Source: Actinoallomurus liliacearum (GTDB lineage: Bacteria; Actinomycetota; Actinomycetes; Streptosporangiales; Streptosporangiaceae). From it: a stretch of 64,000 bases of DNA. The translations under genes and the position numbers were made by a program. Numbering within the stretch: the stretch's first letter is position 1; each line of letters begins with the position of its first letter. The DNA lies in the NCBI RefSeq assembly GCF_039542035.1, contig NZ_BAABHJ010000039.1:1-64000 (forward strand). The letters run 5' to 3'. This document shows positions 41,835 to 51,168 of the stretch, piece by piece. The notes beneath the pieces were generated by a model. The model did no database searches, had not been told where the DNA came from, and saw only the letters and a program-made list of their open reading frames with translations.

Positions 41835-42626
41835 ATGGACGGTACCGGAACGCGTGCCGGCAGGCGCGGACCCGCCGGACGGCAAGAGGAGATCGCCGAG
41901 CACGTGCTGACGCACGGCTCGGCCACCGCCGCGGAGCTGGCCGAGCGGTTCCAGGTCAGCCTCATGACGATCCACCGGGATCTGGACGAGCTGGAGCACC
42001 AGGGCATCGTCCGCAAGTACCACGGCGGGGTGACCGCGCAGCCCTCCGGCGTGTTCGAGAGCAACGTCGCCTTCCGCATGAAGGCCATGCAGTTCGAGAA
42101 GGACGCGATCGCCGCGAAGGCCGCCGAGATGATCGAGCCGGGCATGGCCGTGATGCTCGACGACTCCACGACCACGCTGGCGCTCGCCCGGCGGCTGGCG
42201 GGCATCACCCCGCTCACCGTCGTCACGAACTTCATGGAGTCGCTCAACCTGCTGTCCCAGGTGCGCGACGTACGGCTGATGGCCCTCGGCGGCGACTACG
42301 ACCCGCTGCACAACTCCTTCCTGGGCGTGTCCTGCATCGAGGCCATCGACTCTCTCCAGGTGGACCTGTGCTTTGTGTCCACCTCGGCGGTCTCCGGCGG
42401 CTTCGCGTACCACCAGGAGCAGCACATCGTCTCGGTCAAGCGCGCGATGCTCGCCCGCGCCGCGCGCAACGTGCTGTTGCTCGACCACACCAAACTGAGC
42501 CGGACCGCGCTGCACCGGGTCGCCCCGCTGAGCGCGTTCCACCGAGTGATCGTCGACGCCGGGGCGTCCGCGGAGGCGCTCCGCGAATTCGACGAGCACA
42601 AGATCGCGTACGAGGTCGCCGTATGA
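41835..42626 (+). CDS. DeoR family transcriptional regulator
   Basis: 263 residues from ATG 41835, with GGAGG five bases upstream. The DeoR-type winged helix is at the N-terminus (RQEEIAEHVLTHGSATAAELAERFQVSLMTIHRDLDELEHQGIVRKYHGG) and the sugar-phosphate-binding DeoRC domain follows (DDSTTTLALARRL, VVTNFMESLNLLSQ, ALGGDY, VDLCFVSTSAVS, LLLDHTKLSR). Such repressors sense phosphorylated sugar intermediates. It directly precedes the sugar ABC genes and is likely their repressor, co-transcribed from the promoter at 41733. Confidence 0.95.
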   Translation: MDGTGTRAGRRGPAGRQEEIAEHVLTHGSATAAELAERFQVSLMTIHRDLDELEHQGIVRKYHGGVTAQPSGVFESNVAFRMKAMQFEKDAIAAKAAEMIEPGMAVMLDDSTTTLALARRLAGITPLTVVTNFMESLNLLSQVRDVRLMALGGDYDPLHNSFLGVSCIEAIDSLQVDLCFVSTSAVSGGFAYHQEQHIVSVKRAMLARAARNVLLLDHTKLSRTALHRVAPLSAFHRVIVDAGASAEALREFDEHKIAYEVAV

Positions 42627-42722
42627 CCGCGGGCATGGCCCCGGTGCGAGATCACCGCGCGTGGCGGCGCTGAAAGAACACATCACGTCTCGGGGGATTC
42701 ACCGAACCACAAGGAGGACCCG

Positions 42723-44009
42723 ATGACATCGCGATTCGAGCCGAACCGCAGGCAGTTCCTGCGGGCGGCGGGAGGATTCGCCGCCGTGGCGGCGATGCCG
42801 GCGGCGCTGACCGCGTGCGGCGGATCATCGAGCTCGGGCGGCGGCGGCGGGAAGACGCTGCGCCTCGTCGGCGTGGCCGACCAGCAGAAGGCGCTCGACG
42901 AGCTGACCAAGCTGTACACACAGGCGAAGTTCGCGACGTCTTATGCGCCGACGGACCAGGTGCAGACCTCGCTGCGCACCCAGCTCGGCGCGGGCAACGC
43001 GCCCGACGTGCACGTCGTCTACCCGGGCAGCGGCAGCGCGATGTCGATGGTGGAGATCGCGCAGGCCGGACTGCTCGCCGACCTCAGCAAGCAGCAGTGG
43101 ACCCAGGTGATCCCGGCCGGCCTCAAGCCCGCGTTCCAGCTCGAGGGCAAGACCTTCATGTACTCCGCGGGGTCCAGCGTGATCGGCGCGATCTACAACA
43201 AGAAGGTCTTCGAGCAGGCGAAGGTCGAACCGCCGAAGACCTGGACCGAGCTCCTCGACGTGTGCGACAAGCTCAAGAAGGCGGGCAAGATCCCGATCGC
43301 GCTCGGCGCGCAGACGGCCTGGGTCACCCAGCTGATCACGTACGCGCTCGTGCCGTCGACCGTGTACGCCAAGAACCCGCAGTTCGACGCCCAGATGAAG
43401 GCGGGCTCGGCGAGCTTCGCGCAGTCGGGCTGGCGGGACGCGATGAACATGTACCTGGAGCTGCAGAAACGCGGATTCTTCAACCCGGACCCCAACGGCA
43501 CGACGTACGAGCAGCAGACGTCCATGGTGGCCACCGGCAAGGCCGCCATGGCCGTCCAGGTGTCGGCGGTGCTGCCCGACTTCCGCAAGGCCGCCACCAA
43601 CGCGGATGACCTGGGGATGTTCCCGTTCCCGGGCGCGGACACCGAGGCGGGCGTGTGGATCCCCGCGGGCGTCGTCGTCGGCCTGGGCGTGAGCGCCCGC
43701 AGCCGGAACGCCGACGCGGCCAAGGCGTTCATCGAGTTCCTCGGCAAGCCGGAGAACATGAACCGCTGGGCGCAGGCGGTCGCCTGCATCCCGCTCAAGC
43801 GGGACGCGAACTCCAAGATCGACCCGGTGCTGGAGCCGTTCCTGCCGTTCATCGAGGGCAACAAGGCCGTGCCCTTCATGGACCAGGCGTGGCCGAACGC
43901 CGAGGTCCAGCCGACCCACTTCGCCGTCGTCCAGGACCTGCTGGCCGGCAAGACCACCGTGGACAAGGGGCTGGCGAAGATGGACGAGATCTACCGGAAG
44001 AAGTCATGA
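42723..44009 (+). CDS. Sugar ABC transporter substrate-binding lipoprotein
   Basis: 428 residues from ATG 42723 with AAGGAGG upstream. The signal has a twin-arginine (RRQFLRAAGG) and a lipobox with Cys32 (LTACGG), so the protein is exported by Tat and lipid-anchored. The fold is that of extracellular solute-binding family 1 (TWTELLDVCDKLKKAGKIPIALG, FPFPGADTEAGVWIPAGVVVGLGVSA, AKAFIEFLGKPENM). It should bind a rhamnose-containing saccharide, judging by its neighbours. The permease gene overlaps its stop by four nt. Confidence 0.95.
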   Translation: MTSRFEPNRRQFLRAAGGFAAVAAMPAALTACGGSSSSGGGGGKTLRLVGVADQQKALDELTKLYTQAKFATSYAPTDQVQTSLRTQLGAGNAPDVHVVYPGSGSAMSMVEIAQAGLLADLSKQQWTQVIPAGLKPAFQLEGKTFMYSAGSSVIGAIYNKKVFEQAKVEPPKTWTELLDVCDKLKKAGKIPIALGAQTAWVTQLITYALVPSTVYAKNPQFDAQMKAGSASFAQSGWRDAMNMYLELQKRGFFNPDPNGTTYEQQTSMVATGKAAMAVQVSAVLPDFRKAATNADDLGMFPFPGADTEAGVWIPAGVVVGLGVSARSRNADAAKAFIEFLGKPENMNRWAQAVACIPLKRDANSKIDPVLEPFLPFIEGNKAVPFMDQAWPNAEVQPTHFAVVQDLLAGKTTVDKGLAKMDEIYRKKS

Positions 44010-44944
44010 CGCTCGTCACCCGTCGTGCCACCCGCTCGGCGACCACGCGCCCGGCGGCGCGCGGTCGCCGGACGGGCGCGCTGATCCCGCCGTGGTGGTT
44101 CGTCGCTCCCGCGCTGCTGGTATACGCGCTCGTCGTCCTCTACCCGAGCGTCTCGGGCGTCGTGTACGCCTTCACCGACTGGAGCGGGATCGGCGACAAG
44201 TCGTTCAACGGCCTGGCGAACTTCCGGACGCTGTTCGGTGACGAGCGGGCCGTCGGCGCCCTGCGCAACACGCTGCTGCTGACCGTCGCGATCGTCATCG
44301 TGCAGAACGGCGTCGGGCTGCTGCTCGCGCTCGGCGTGCACGCGCGGATCAAGTCGCGGACCGCACTGCGGGTGATCTTCTTCGCGCCCGCGGTGGTCAG
44401 CCCGGTGATGATCGCCTTCCTGTGGAAGTACGTCTACAACCCCGACCCGCACGCCGGACTGAACGGCATCCTCGGCATGCTCGGCCTGGGCGGGCTGCGG
44501 CAGGACTGGCTCGGCGACCCCTCGCTCACGGTGTGGTCGGTGGCCGGGATGGTCGTGTGGCAGTACGCCGGCTACTCGATGGTCATCTTCCTCGCCGGGC
44601 TGGAAGGGGTACCGCCGGAGCTGCACGAGGCCGCGATGATCGACGGCGCCGGCCGCTGGCAGCGCTTCCGCTACGTCACCTGGCCGCTGCTCGCGCCGTC
44701 CCTGACGATCAACGTGATGCTGTCCACCATCGGCGGGCTGAAGCTGTTCGACCAGGTGTACGCCGCGACCGGCGGCGGCCCCGGCTACGCCAGCGAGACC
44801 CTGTCGACGGTGCTGTACAAGCAGGCCTTCGTGTACGGCAAGTACGGGTACAGCACCGCGATCGCGCTCGTGCTCGCCCTGTTCGTCGCGGCGGTGTCGC
44901 TCGTGCAGATCGCCTACCTACGGAGAAGGGAGGTCACGGCATGA
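44006..44944 (+). CDS. Sugar ABC transporter permease, MalF-like
   Basis: 312 residues from ATG 44006, overlapping the binding-protein stop (ATGA). Six membrane helices and the EAA loop ELHEAAMIDGAGRWQRFRYVTWPLL that contacts the ATPase. The first permease of the carbohydrate uptake type 1 pair. No ATPase gene occurs in the cluster, so a shared MsiK-type ATPase from elsewhere is expected. Confidence 0.95.
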   Translation: MTLVTRRATRSATTRPAARGRRTGALIPPWWFVAPALLVYALVVLYPSVSGVVYAFTDWSGIGDKSFNGLANFRTLFGDERAVGALRNTLLLTVAIVIVQNGVGLLLALGVHARIKSRTALRVIFFAPAVVSPVMIAFLWKYVYNPDPHAGLNGILGMLGLGGLRQDWLGDPSLTVWSVAGMVVWQYAGYSMVIFLAGLEGVPPELHEAAMIDGAGRWQRFRYVTWPLLAPSLTINVMLSTIGGLKLFDQVYAATGGGPGYASETLSTVLYKQAFVYGKYGYSTAIALVLALFVAAVSLVQIAYLRRREVTA

Positions 44945-45771
44945 CGCACCTGCGGTACGGCCTGCGGACGTTCGCCCTCGAACTCGTCATGATCGCGGTG
45001 GGGCTGGCGTTCCTGTTCCCGGTGTACGCGCTGATCGTGCTCTCGCTGAAGGATCCCAAGCAGATCGCGAGCACGCCGTTGTCCCCGCCGACCGCGCCGA
45101 CGCTGGCCAACTACTCCCACGCGTGGTCGAAGGCGTCGCTGGGCTCGGCGCTGCTCAACAGCACCATGATCACCGTGGCCAGCCTGGTCTGCCTGATCGC
45201 GCTCGGTTCCTTCGCCGCGTACTTCCTGGCCCGCTGCGCCTCCCGGCTCGGCTACGCGCTGTACGTCCTCTTCCTGCTCGGCATCGTGCTGCCGTTCCAG
45301 CTCGGGATGATCCCGCTGTTCAAGCTGGTCGACCAGCTCGGCCTGCTCGGCACGTACCAAGGAATGATCGTGTTCTACACCGGCATCCAGCTGCCGTTCA
45401 CGATCTTCCTCTACACCGGGTTCATCCGGGCGCTGCCCCGCGACTACGCCAACGCGGCGCTGATCGACGGCGCGTCGCACCTGCAGGCGTTCACCCGCGT
45501 GGTGTTCCCGCTGCTGCGGCCGATCACCGGCACGGTGCTGATCCTCAACGCCGTGTTCATCTGGAACGACTTCTTCACGCCGCTGCTCTACCTCGGCGGC
45601 TCCGCCAAGGAGACGGTTCCGGTGCGGGTGTTCTCGTTCGTCGGGCAGTACGTCTCCGACTACGGTCTCGTCTTCGCCGGTCTCGTGCTGGCGGCGCTAC
45701 CGATCATCGTGGTCTTCCTGGTGCTGCAGCGCTACGTCATCCGTGGCTTCGCCGGGGGGCTGAAGGGATGA
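44941..45771 (+). CDS. Sugar ABC transporter permease, MalG-like
   Basis: 276 residues from ATG 44941, again overlapping the previous stop (ATGA). Six membrane helices; the EAA loop is DYANAALIDGASHLQAFTRVVFPLLRP, and the C-terminus FAGGLKG is typical of MalG-type subunits. It pairs with the preceding permease. Its stop overlaps the start of the GH106-like gene, so uptake and hydrolysis are transcribed together. Confidence 0.95.
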   Translation: MTHLRYGLRTFALELVMIAVGLAFLFPVYALIVLSLKDPKQIASTPLSPPTAPTLANYSHAWSKASLGSALLNSTMITVASLVCLIALGSFAAYFLARCASRLGYALYVLFLLGIVLPFQLGMIPLFKLVDQLGLLGTYQGMIVFYTGIQLPFTIFLYTGFIRALPRDYANAALIDGASHLQAFTRVVFPLLRPITGTVLILNAVFIWNDFFTPLLYLGGSAKETVPVRVFSFVGQYVSDYGLVFAGLVLAALPIIVVFLVLQRYVIRGFAGGLKG

Positions 45772-48700
45772 TCGGCCTGCCCTCGAGGCTGGCGGCGGTG
45801 CTGCGCGATCCGCCGCCGGAGTTCTCCCCGGCCGCGATCTGGTGGTGGAGCGGGGAACGCCTGGACCGCGCCCGCCTGCGGTGGCAGCTCGAGCGGTTCG
45901 TCGCGGGCGGCGTGCACAACCTGGTCGTGCTCAACCTCGCGCCGTCGGGGCCGATGTTCGGCTCCGACGCCGACGACCCGGCGTTCTTCACCGAGCCGTG
46001 GTGGGAACTGCTCGACGGTGTCTGCGCCGACGCCGCGGAACTCGGCGCCTCCCTGTGGTTCTACGACCAGCTCGGGTTCTCCGGCGCCGACCTGCAGGCC
46101 CGGCTGGTCCAGGAGGTGCCGGAGTACGCCGGCCGCTGGCTGCACCGCACCGGCGTGGTCCGCCGCGGCTTCGACTACCTGTCGGCGGACGCCTGCGCCA
46201 CCCTCCTCGACCGCGTGCACGGGGAGTTCGAACGGCGCCTGCCGCATCGGCTGGGCTCGGTCATCGTCGGGTCGTTCCAGGACGAGCTGCCGGCCCTGCC
46301 GACGTGGTCGCCGCACTTCGCCGAGGAGTTCGAGCGGCGGCGCGGCTACGACCTCACCCCGTACCTGCCGGTCCTGTGGACCGGCGAGCCGGGCGGCGCG
46401 GACGTCCGGCACGACTACCACCGCACCCGCGCCGAGCTGGCCGAGGAGGCGTTCTTCCGCCCGCTCGCCGAGTGGCACGACCGGCACGGCCTCCTGCACG
46501 GCTGCGACCAGCAGGACCCCGCCCGCGCCGGGGACCCGGTGGACGGCGTCCGGCTGTACGCCGACTACGCGCGCACCCACCGGTGGTTCGGCGCGCCCGG
46601 CTCGGACCACCACGGCGACGCGCGGATCCACTCGTCCCTGGCCCACCTGTACGGGCGGCCGCGCACCTGGATCGAGGCGTTCCACTCCAGTGGCTGGGGC
46701 GGCACGCTGGAGGAGACCTTCGACTGGCTGCTGCCCTGGCTGCGGACCGGCGCGAACCTCTACAACCCGCACGCCGTCTACTACACGACGAAGGGCGGCT
46801 GGTGGGAGTGGGCGCCGCCGTCCACCGACTGGCGTCAGCCGTACTGGGCGCACCACAAGGTCTTCGCCGACGCGGTCACCCGGCTGTGCGCCGCGCTGTC
46901 CCTCGGCGACCACGTGTGCGACGTGGCGGTGCTGCTGCCGACCACGACCGCGCAGGCCGGCGCCCGGCTCGACGGGGTCGACGACGACGCCGCGCGGGCC
47001 CAGAGCATCTACCGCGAACTCGTCGGCGACATGGCGTGGTTCCACACGGTCCCCGGCACCCTCGACCGGTTGCGGCTGGACGCCGACGTGATCGACGACG
47101 ACTCCGTGCACCGGGCCACCGTGTCGGACGGGCGGCTCCGGGTCGCCGGAGAGGCGTACGCGACGATCATCCTGCCGGGCTGCACCGTGCTGGACGCCGA
47201 GACGGCCCGCCGCCTGGACGAGTTCGCCGCCGCCGGCGGCAACGTGATCGCCGTCGGCGCGCTGCCCGAACGCACCGTCGGCGCATCGCCGGGGACCGGC
47301 GACGTCCTGACGCGGCTGCGCGAACGCTTCGCCGACCCGTCGGTGCCCGGCGCGGCCTTCGTCGGCTCCGCCGGCGAGCTGACCGTGCCCGGACCGCCGC
47401 GGGTCGAGGCTCCGGTGCCCGTCCTCGTCCGCGCGGTCGACGGCGCGACGCTCGTCTTCGTGACCGCCGCCGTCCCGCACGCCAGTGACGTGTCGGTCGG
47501 CCGTCCCGACGAGCGGGGGATCGACCTCGGCTGGCTGGACGCGACGTACGACTTCGACCCCGGCCGGTATGCGACCGAGACACGCGTGCGGGTGCGCGGC
47601 GTACGCGGCGAGCCGCTGCTCGCCGGCCCGTTCGGCGGGACGGTACGCCCGCTCGCGTACGAGCGGAACGGCGACGTCACCGAGGTCGTGGTCCCGTTCG
47701 ACGACGGTCCCGCCGCCCTCCTCATCTTCCCGGACCCGGCCACGGCCGGACCGCCCGACGCTCCGAACGGTCCGGCGTTCGGAGCGTCGGGTGCGGCCCC
47801 GACGGCCACGGCCGAAGCGGGCTCTCGCGACGGCACGCCGGAGACCGCCGGTTCCGGCGACGGCCGCGCATCCGGTGGAGCCGGTGTCGCGTCCGAGGGA
47901 CCCGCCGGATTGCACGACCTCCCGGGCGAGGACGATGCCGCGTCCGAGGAGGCCGCCGGGTGGCGCGACCTGGGCGCCACCTGGGACATGGAGCTCATCG
48001 GCACGCTGGACAACACCTGGGGGGACTTCGCCCGGCCGGCCGGCGAGCCGCCCGGACCGGCACGGCGGACGTTCCGGCATCGGGTCGAGGCGGCGGGCGA
48101 CGACGGCCTGCGGGACGGCTGGGCGGACGCCGGGTACGACGACGCGGCCTGGACGCTCGCGCACGCGACGTTCGGCCCGCACGCGCTCGCCGTCGGACCC
48201 GCCCGCCCCGGCGACCTGCCCGGGCCGTGGCCCGAGGCCGGCGCGGGGTGGCGGCCGCTCGGCTACTCCACGTCGCGCGGGATCCACAAGGACCCGATCC
48301 ACCGCGAGACCCTGGGTCCCAAGGGGCACGTGCCGGAGGAGTTCCTCGACCTGGGCGACGTGGCCGCGGGGCAGGCGGTGCGGCTGCGCACCGTGCTGAT
48401 CGTCCCGGAGGCCGTCGAGGCGACGCTCGCGGTCGGCGCGCCGGCCGCCAAGACCGTCTGGCTGGACGGCGCGGAACCGCCCGTCGACGACGGCGGGTAC
48501 CTCGCCACCGCCCCGGTGCGGCTCGGCGCGGGGAGACACGTGCTCGACCTGCGTCTCGTCCCCGACGAGGACGTACGGTTGCGGGCGCACATCGCCCTGG
48601 TCCGGGACCCGCGTCGGTACCGGAGGCCGGAGTGGATCGGCCCGGCGGGACCCCCACGGCCCGGCGCCCACGTCGCGCTCGGCACGAGCCTCCACCTGGA

Positions 48701-49895
48701 TGCCGTGCCGGACCGCGCCGTGCTGCAGATCGCGGCGGCCGAGCCCTGCCGGGTGCTCGTCAACGGCACCGAGGCCGGTCGCCAGGGCGGCTTCGACCCC
48801 TACGCCGAGCACGACGCCCCGCGGGTGCGACGGTACGACGTGGCGGGCGCGCTGCGCGCCGGGGCCAACGAGCTGACCGTGGAACTGACCGAGCGGGACG
48901 TCCCCGCCGCGATCCTCGTCGACCGGGACTTCGGCGGCACGCCGCCGGGCGGTCCGGCGGGGCGGGGACCGGCCGCCACCGGGGGAGCGTCGTCCGGCGC
49001 GGGACTCCCGCCGGACGGCGACCCGCCCCTACGGGCGGACGACGCGCCGGGCCCGGCGGCGGAGCCGGGGGTCTCGTCGCCGGACGGGACCTGGCGGGCG
49101 GTGCGGGACGGCGTGGCGGTCGGAGTCGCCGCGCGCCGCCGGCAGTACGGCGATCCGGCCGCGCTGCACCTGTGGCGGCGACCCCATCCGCTGCCCGGGA
49201 CCGCCTGGCTGGAGCCGTCCGAGGCGGGCGACGACACCTGTGTGCTTCCGGTGGTGTTCGCCGTGCCGCGGACCGGGCCGGAGCGGGTGGAATGGTTCCG
49301 CCTCGCCGTCCCGCCCGGTGCCACCCGGATGGAGTTGCGGCTGCACGGTGACGTGCGGGTCTTCGTCGACGGCACCGAGCGCCCCGTGACCACGGCGGAT
49401 CCGGCCGGGACCGCCGGACCGCCGGCCCGCGGCGTCGACCTCGACGGCGGGCCGGGCGTACGGTGCGCCGCCGTGCGGGTGCGGACGCTGCCGGGATACG
49501 AGGAAGGTGCCGCTTTCGCCGCACCCGTCCGTTTCGAGGTCGGCCCCGGCCGGATCGAACTCGGCGACTGGGCGACCGTGGGACTCGCGGAGCACAGCGG
49601 AGGCGTCCGGTACCGCCGCCGGATCGAGCTGGACCACGGGACGAACACGACGCTCGACCTGGGCCGCGTCCGCGGCACCGCCGAGGTGATCGTGAACGGC
49701 CGGTCGGCGGGCGTCAGGGTGTGCTCGCCGTACCGCTTCGACCTGACGGAGCTGGTCCGGTCCGGCCCGAACGAGCTGGAGATCGTGGTGTTCGGCACGC
49801 TCGCGCCCTATCTCGACGTGGTGAGCCCCACCCACTTCGTCTTCCCGGGCCAGTGCGTGTCCGGTCTCATCGGCCCGGTCCGTCTCCGGCACTGA
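45768..49895 (+). CDS. GH106-like alpha-L-rhamnosidase, very large
   Basis: 1375 residues from ATG 45768, overlapping the permease stop (ATGA). The N-terminal 640 residues match the GH106-like barrel (SPAAIWWWSGERLDRARLRWQLERF, GASLWFYDQLGFSG, SVIVGSFQDELP, IEAFHSSGWGGTLEETFDWLLPWLRTGANLYNPHAVYYT). A low-complexity Gly/Ala/Pro/Asp insert (about 662-735) leads to GH2-like beta sandwiches; a second linker (about 1055-1108) precedes a last sandwich (TTLDLGRVRGTAEVIVNG, PYRFDLTELVRSGPNELEIVVFGT). No signal peptide, so it is cytosolic and would act on imported oligosaccharides. The family is inferred from motifs; a GH2-like role cannot be excluded. Confidence 0.75.
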   Translation: MIGLPSRLAAVLRDPPPEFSPAAIWWWSGERLDRARLRWQLERFVAGGVHNLVVLNLAPSGPMFGSDADDPAFFTEPWWELLDGVCADAAELGASLWFYDQLGFSGADLQARLVQEVPEYAGRWLHRTGVVRRGFDYLSADACATLLDRVHGEFERRLPHRLGSVIVGSFQDELPALPTWSPHFAEEFERRRGYDLTPYLPVLWTGEPGGADVRHDYHRTRAELAEEAFFRPLAEWHDRHGLLHGCDQQDPARAGDPVDGVRLYADYARTHRWFGAPGSDHHGDARIHSSLAHLYGRPRTWIEAFHSSGWGGTLEETFDWLLPWLRTGANLYNPHAVYYTTKGGWWEWAPPSTDWRQPYWAHHKVFADAVTRLCAALSLGDHVCDVAVLLPTTTAQAGARLDGVDDDAARAQSIYRELVGDMAWFHTVPGTLDRLRLDADVIDDDSVHRATVSDGRLRVAGEAYATIILPGCTVLDAETARRLDEFAAAGGNVIAVGALPERTVGASPGTGDVLTRLRERFADPSVPGAAFVGSAGELTVPGPPRVEAPVPVLVRAVDGATLVFVTAAVPHASDVSVGRPDERGIDLGWLDATYDFDPGRYATETRVRVRGVRGEPLLAGPFGGTVRPLAYERNGDVTEVVVPFDDGPAALLIFPDPATAGPPDAPNGPAFGASGAAPTATAEAGSRDGTPETAGSGDGRASGGAGVASEGPAGLHDLPGEDDAASEEAAGWRDLGATWDMELIGTLDNTWGDFARPAGEPPGPARRTFRHRVEAAGDDGLRDGWADAGYDDAAWTLAHATFGPHALAVGPARPGDLPGPWPEAGAGWRPLGYSTSRGIHKDPIHRETLGPKGHVPEEFLDLGDVAAGQAVRLRTVLIVPEAVEATLAVGAPAAKTVWLDGAEPPVDDGGYLATAPVRLGAGRHVLDLRLVPDEDVRLRAHIALVRDPRRYRRPEWIGPAGPPRPGAHVALGTSLHLDAVPDRAVLQIAAAEPCRVLVNGTEAGRQGGFDPYAEHDAPRVRRYDVAGALRAGANELTVELTERDVPAAILVDRDFGGTPPGGPAGRGPAATGGASSGAGLPPDGDPPLRADDAPGPAAEPGVSSPDGTWRAVRDGVAVGVAARRRQYGDPAALHLWRRPHPLPGTAWLEPSEAGDDTCVLPVVFAVPRTGPERVEWFRLAVPPGATRMELRLHGDVRVFVDGTERPVTTADPAGTAGPPARGVDLDGGPGVRCAAVRVRTLPGYEEGAAFAAPVRFEVGPGRIELGDWATVGLAEHSGGVRYRRRIELDHGTNTTLDLGRVRGTAEVIVNGRSAGVRVCSPYRFDLTELVRSGPNELEIVVFGTLAPYLDVVSPTHFVFPGQCVSGLIGPVRLRH

Positions 49896-49946
49896 GCCGG
49901 CGGGTCGCCGGGAGTCTTGAGCGCCTCCGTCGGTTCGTGCCGATGA

Positions 49947-50621
49947 TCAGGCGCCGGAGTCGATGCGGTAGCCGACGCCTCGGCTGGTCCTGATGGTGTC
50001 GCGTGCGAAGGGACGGTCGACCTTGTCGCGCAGGTACCGGATGTAGACGTCGACGACGTTGGAGCCGCCCTCGTAGGCGAAGTCCCACACGTGGTCGATC
50101 AGGTGGGTGCGGCTGAGGATCTGGTCGGGTCGGCGCATGAGCTCGTGCAGCAGCTCGAACTCCTTCGGCGAGAGCCGGATGTCGACGTCGCCACGCCGTA
50201 CGGAGCGGGTGCTCGGATCCAGGGTGAGGTCGGCCACCCGGAGGACGGCCGGGCGATCGGCCGGGTCGCGGCGGATCAGCGCGCGCAGCCGCGCGGACAG
50301 TTCCTCGAGCGCGAACGGTTTGGTCAGGTAGTCGTCCGCGCCCGCGTCCAGGCCGCGGACTCGGTCGGGAACCGCGTCGCGGGCGGTGAGCATCAGCACC
50401 GGCGTCCACCGGCCCTGCTCGCGCATGCGGCGGCAGACCTCGAACCCGTCCGGGGCCGGGATCATGGCGTCGAGGACCACCACGTCGTAGTCGATCTCCG
50501 ACACGCTCCACAACGCGTCCGTGCCGCCGGCGACGGCATCGACGGCGTATCCCTCTCCTCGCAGGGCGCGCTGGAGCGTAGCGGCCATCGCGGGGTCGTC
50601 CTCGACGAGGAGCAACCGCAT
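49947..50621 (-). CDS. OmpR/PhoB family response regulator
   Basis: 224 residues from ATG 50621. The receiver has the acidic pocket EDD (7-9), the phospho-acceptor Asp51 in VVVLDAMIP and the Lys in LTKPFALEEL. The C-terminal winged helix is complete (LSPKEFELLHELMRRPDQILSRTHLIDHVWDFAYEGGSNVVDVYIRYLRDKV). It follows a small membrane protein gene by nine nt and pairs with the divergent histidine kinase gene at 51169. It probably binds the TCTCAY-N5-TCTCAY repeats at 51134 and 52544. Confidence 0.95.
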   Translation of the reverse strand: MRLLLVEDDPAMAATLQRALRGEGYAVDAVAGGTDALWSVSEIDYDVVVLDAMIPAPDGFEVCRRMREQGRWTPVLMLTARDAVPDRVRGLDAGADDYLTKPFALEELSARLRALIRRDPADRPAVLRVADLTLDPSTRSVRRGDVDIRLSPKEFELLHELMRRPDQILSRTHLIDHVWDFAYEGGSNVVDVYIRYLRDKVDRPFARDTIRTSRGVGYRIDSGA

Positions 50622-50630
50622 GCACACAGC

Positions 50631-51110
50631 CTATGACCTGCCGCTTCGCTCGGCTTCGTCCTGCTCCGCCTCGGCCGTGACCCGGCACTGGAACCTGATC
50701 GTCTCGACCCGGGCGGTCAGCCGGGCCAGCCCGGAGTTGATCTGGTTGAGCTCGCTGAAGATCTCCTTACCGGCCGCCTCGATCCGCCTGGCCGCAGCGA
50801 GGTGACGCATGGCCAACAGGTCGGCGGTGCGGTCGGCGCGGTGAACCGCCATCAAGACCAGGGAGAAGGAGGCCAGGGCGATACCGGGCATGATGACGTC
50901 GAGGGCTGCGGCGGAGCTCAGGCCACGACCGTACGAGCCGATGAGCGCCAAAGCGACCGCCATGACGACCAGGACGACACCCAGGAAGGACCAGGACCCC
51001 AGCAGGTCGCCGGCGAGCCGGCGAGCGCGCCGGGTCCGGTCGCGCCCGTGGCCGCAGTGGTGAGTGACCTCGGGTCCCGCCGAGTGGATGGAAGGTGTGG
51101 TCGCTTTCAT
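50631..51110 (-). CDS. Two-helix membrane protein in two-component locus
   Basis: 159 residues from ATG 51110. Two membrane helices are predicted (LLGSWSFLGVVLVVMAVALALIG and VIMPGIALASFSLVLMAVHRADRT) with a cytoplasmic helical tail that could form a coiled coil (EIFSELNQINSGLARLTARVETIRFQC). The layout resembles DUF1003 or low-affinity iron permease-like proteins, but the match is weak and I assign no function. The ATG lies 23 nt after a TCTCAT repeat with a -10 box at 51117-51122, so the mRNA is probably leaderless and activated by the response regulator encoded next in the same operon. Confidence 0.75.
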   Translation of the reverse strand: MKATTPSIHSAGPEVTHHCGHGRDRTRRARRLAGDLLGSWSFLGVVLVVMAVALALIGSYGRGLSSAAALDVIMPGIALASFSLVLMAVHRADRTADLLAMRHLAAARRIEAAGKEIFSELNQINSGLARLTARVETIRFQCRVTAEAEQDEAERSGRS

Positions 51111-51133
51111 GGGTCCACAGTGGGCCGGCCCGG

Positions 51134-51150
51134 ATGAGAGGACCATGAGA
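51134..51150. promoter_or_regulatory. Response-regulator box between divergent TCS operons
   Basis: On the minus strand TCTCAT-N5-TCTCAT, an exact direct repeat with an 11-nt period. The second copy overlaps the -35 position of the promoter for the 51110 gene, whose start codon follows 23 nt later. It also lies just before the kinase start. Confidence 0.65.
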
Positions 51151-51168
51151 TCGGGGAGGTGAGCCGCC

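Noticed and set aside
45732..48812. Long minus-strand open frame of 1026 codons antisense to the GH106-like gene
   Set aside because: Arg/Val/Gly-rich shadow of third-position GC bias; the plus-strand frame is coupled to the permease genes and has clear glycosidase motifs.
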